Assembly: GCF_040054535.1 (NCBI RefSeq)
Contig: NC_090779.1
Coordinates: forward strand, 21,255,001-21,319,000
Direction: 5' to 3'
DNA: 64,000 nucleotides
Source of the DNA: Antennarius striatus
Lineage: Eukaryota > Chordata > Actinopteri > Lophiiformes > Antennariidae
The first letter of the stretch is position 1. Each line of letters begins with the position of its first letter. Shown one piece after another: positions 63,866 through 64,000 of this stretch. Made by a program: the position numbers and the translations under genes. A model generated the notes under the pieces. The model was given only the letters and a program-made list of their open reading frames with translations. It was not told the DNA's origin and made no database searches.

Positions 63866-64000
63866 GACGGAGGAGGAGAGAAGCTCTGGAAACAGAAGAA
63901 GAGAAGAAGTTTCAGTTTGAATCTAACGCTCCTCCGTGTCACACACCCCTTGATAGGATCACACACACATTTTCATTTCAGTGTTACGTTTCAAGTCCCT

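Overview
This is nuclear DNA from a teleost fish, probably a percomorph. The genes have GT-AG introns, the DNA is A+T-rich and full of microsatellites, and several interspersed repeats carry signatures common in teleost genomes. Every confident protein gene lies on the minus strand except one tentative one. Exon coordinates were worked out by eye from splice signals, reading phase and family alignment. No alignment or database search was run.

The centre of the window, about 8.8 to 47.2 kb, is a head-to-tail array of six fast-skeletal troponin I genes (tnni2), called A to F from left to right. Each has a noncoding exon 1 behind a TATA box, a start exon that codes for only 8 or 11 bases, and five more coding exons. 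Reconstructed products are 171 (A), 172 (B), 172 (C), 171 (D), 174 (E) and 176 (F) residues. A to D form one subfamily, with a shortened inhibitory peptide and a short C-terminal tail. E and F keep the vertebrate-wide GKFK-type inhibitory peptide, and F also keeps the longer tail seen in mammals. All six promoters carry a related block upstream of the TATA box: a CTCTTTATGG-like motif, a GACCAAT motif and a CTCCTGAAATA-like motif on the + strand.

Right of the array are a small gene for a dual-specificity-phosphatase-like protein whose catalytic arginine is replaced (52.3 to 54.0 kb) and a synaptotagmin gene (59.6 to 63.9 kb, start codon included). The synaptotagmin is called syt8 because it resembles that family and because TNNI2 and SYT8 are neighbours in other vertebrates. 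Its protein has a Thr/Pro-rich N-terminal domain, one membrane span and two C2 domains.

Three further multi-exon reading frames were assembled from good splice sites with matching phases and match no family I know. They are a possible secreted cysteine-containing peptide on the + strand (58.1 to 58.5 kb), a 97-residue frame between tnni2 copies D and E (33.1 to 34.6 kb), and the 3' end of a gene in the left flank (4.3 to 7.6 kb). These are the best candidates for something undescribed, but each is tentative.

The remainder is introns and spacer DNA. It holds microsatellites, two minisatellites, two tRNA-derived SINE copies, a broken LINE reverse-transcriptase fragment, three perfect small inverted repeats and some CTCF-like and MEF2-like motifs.
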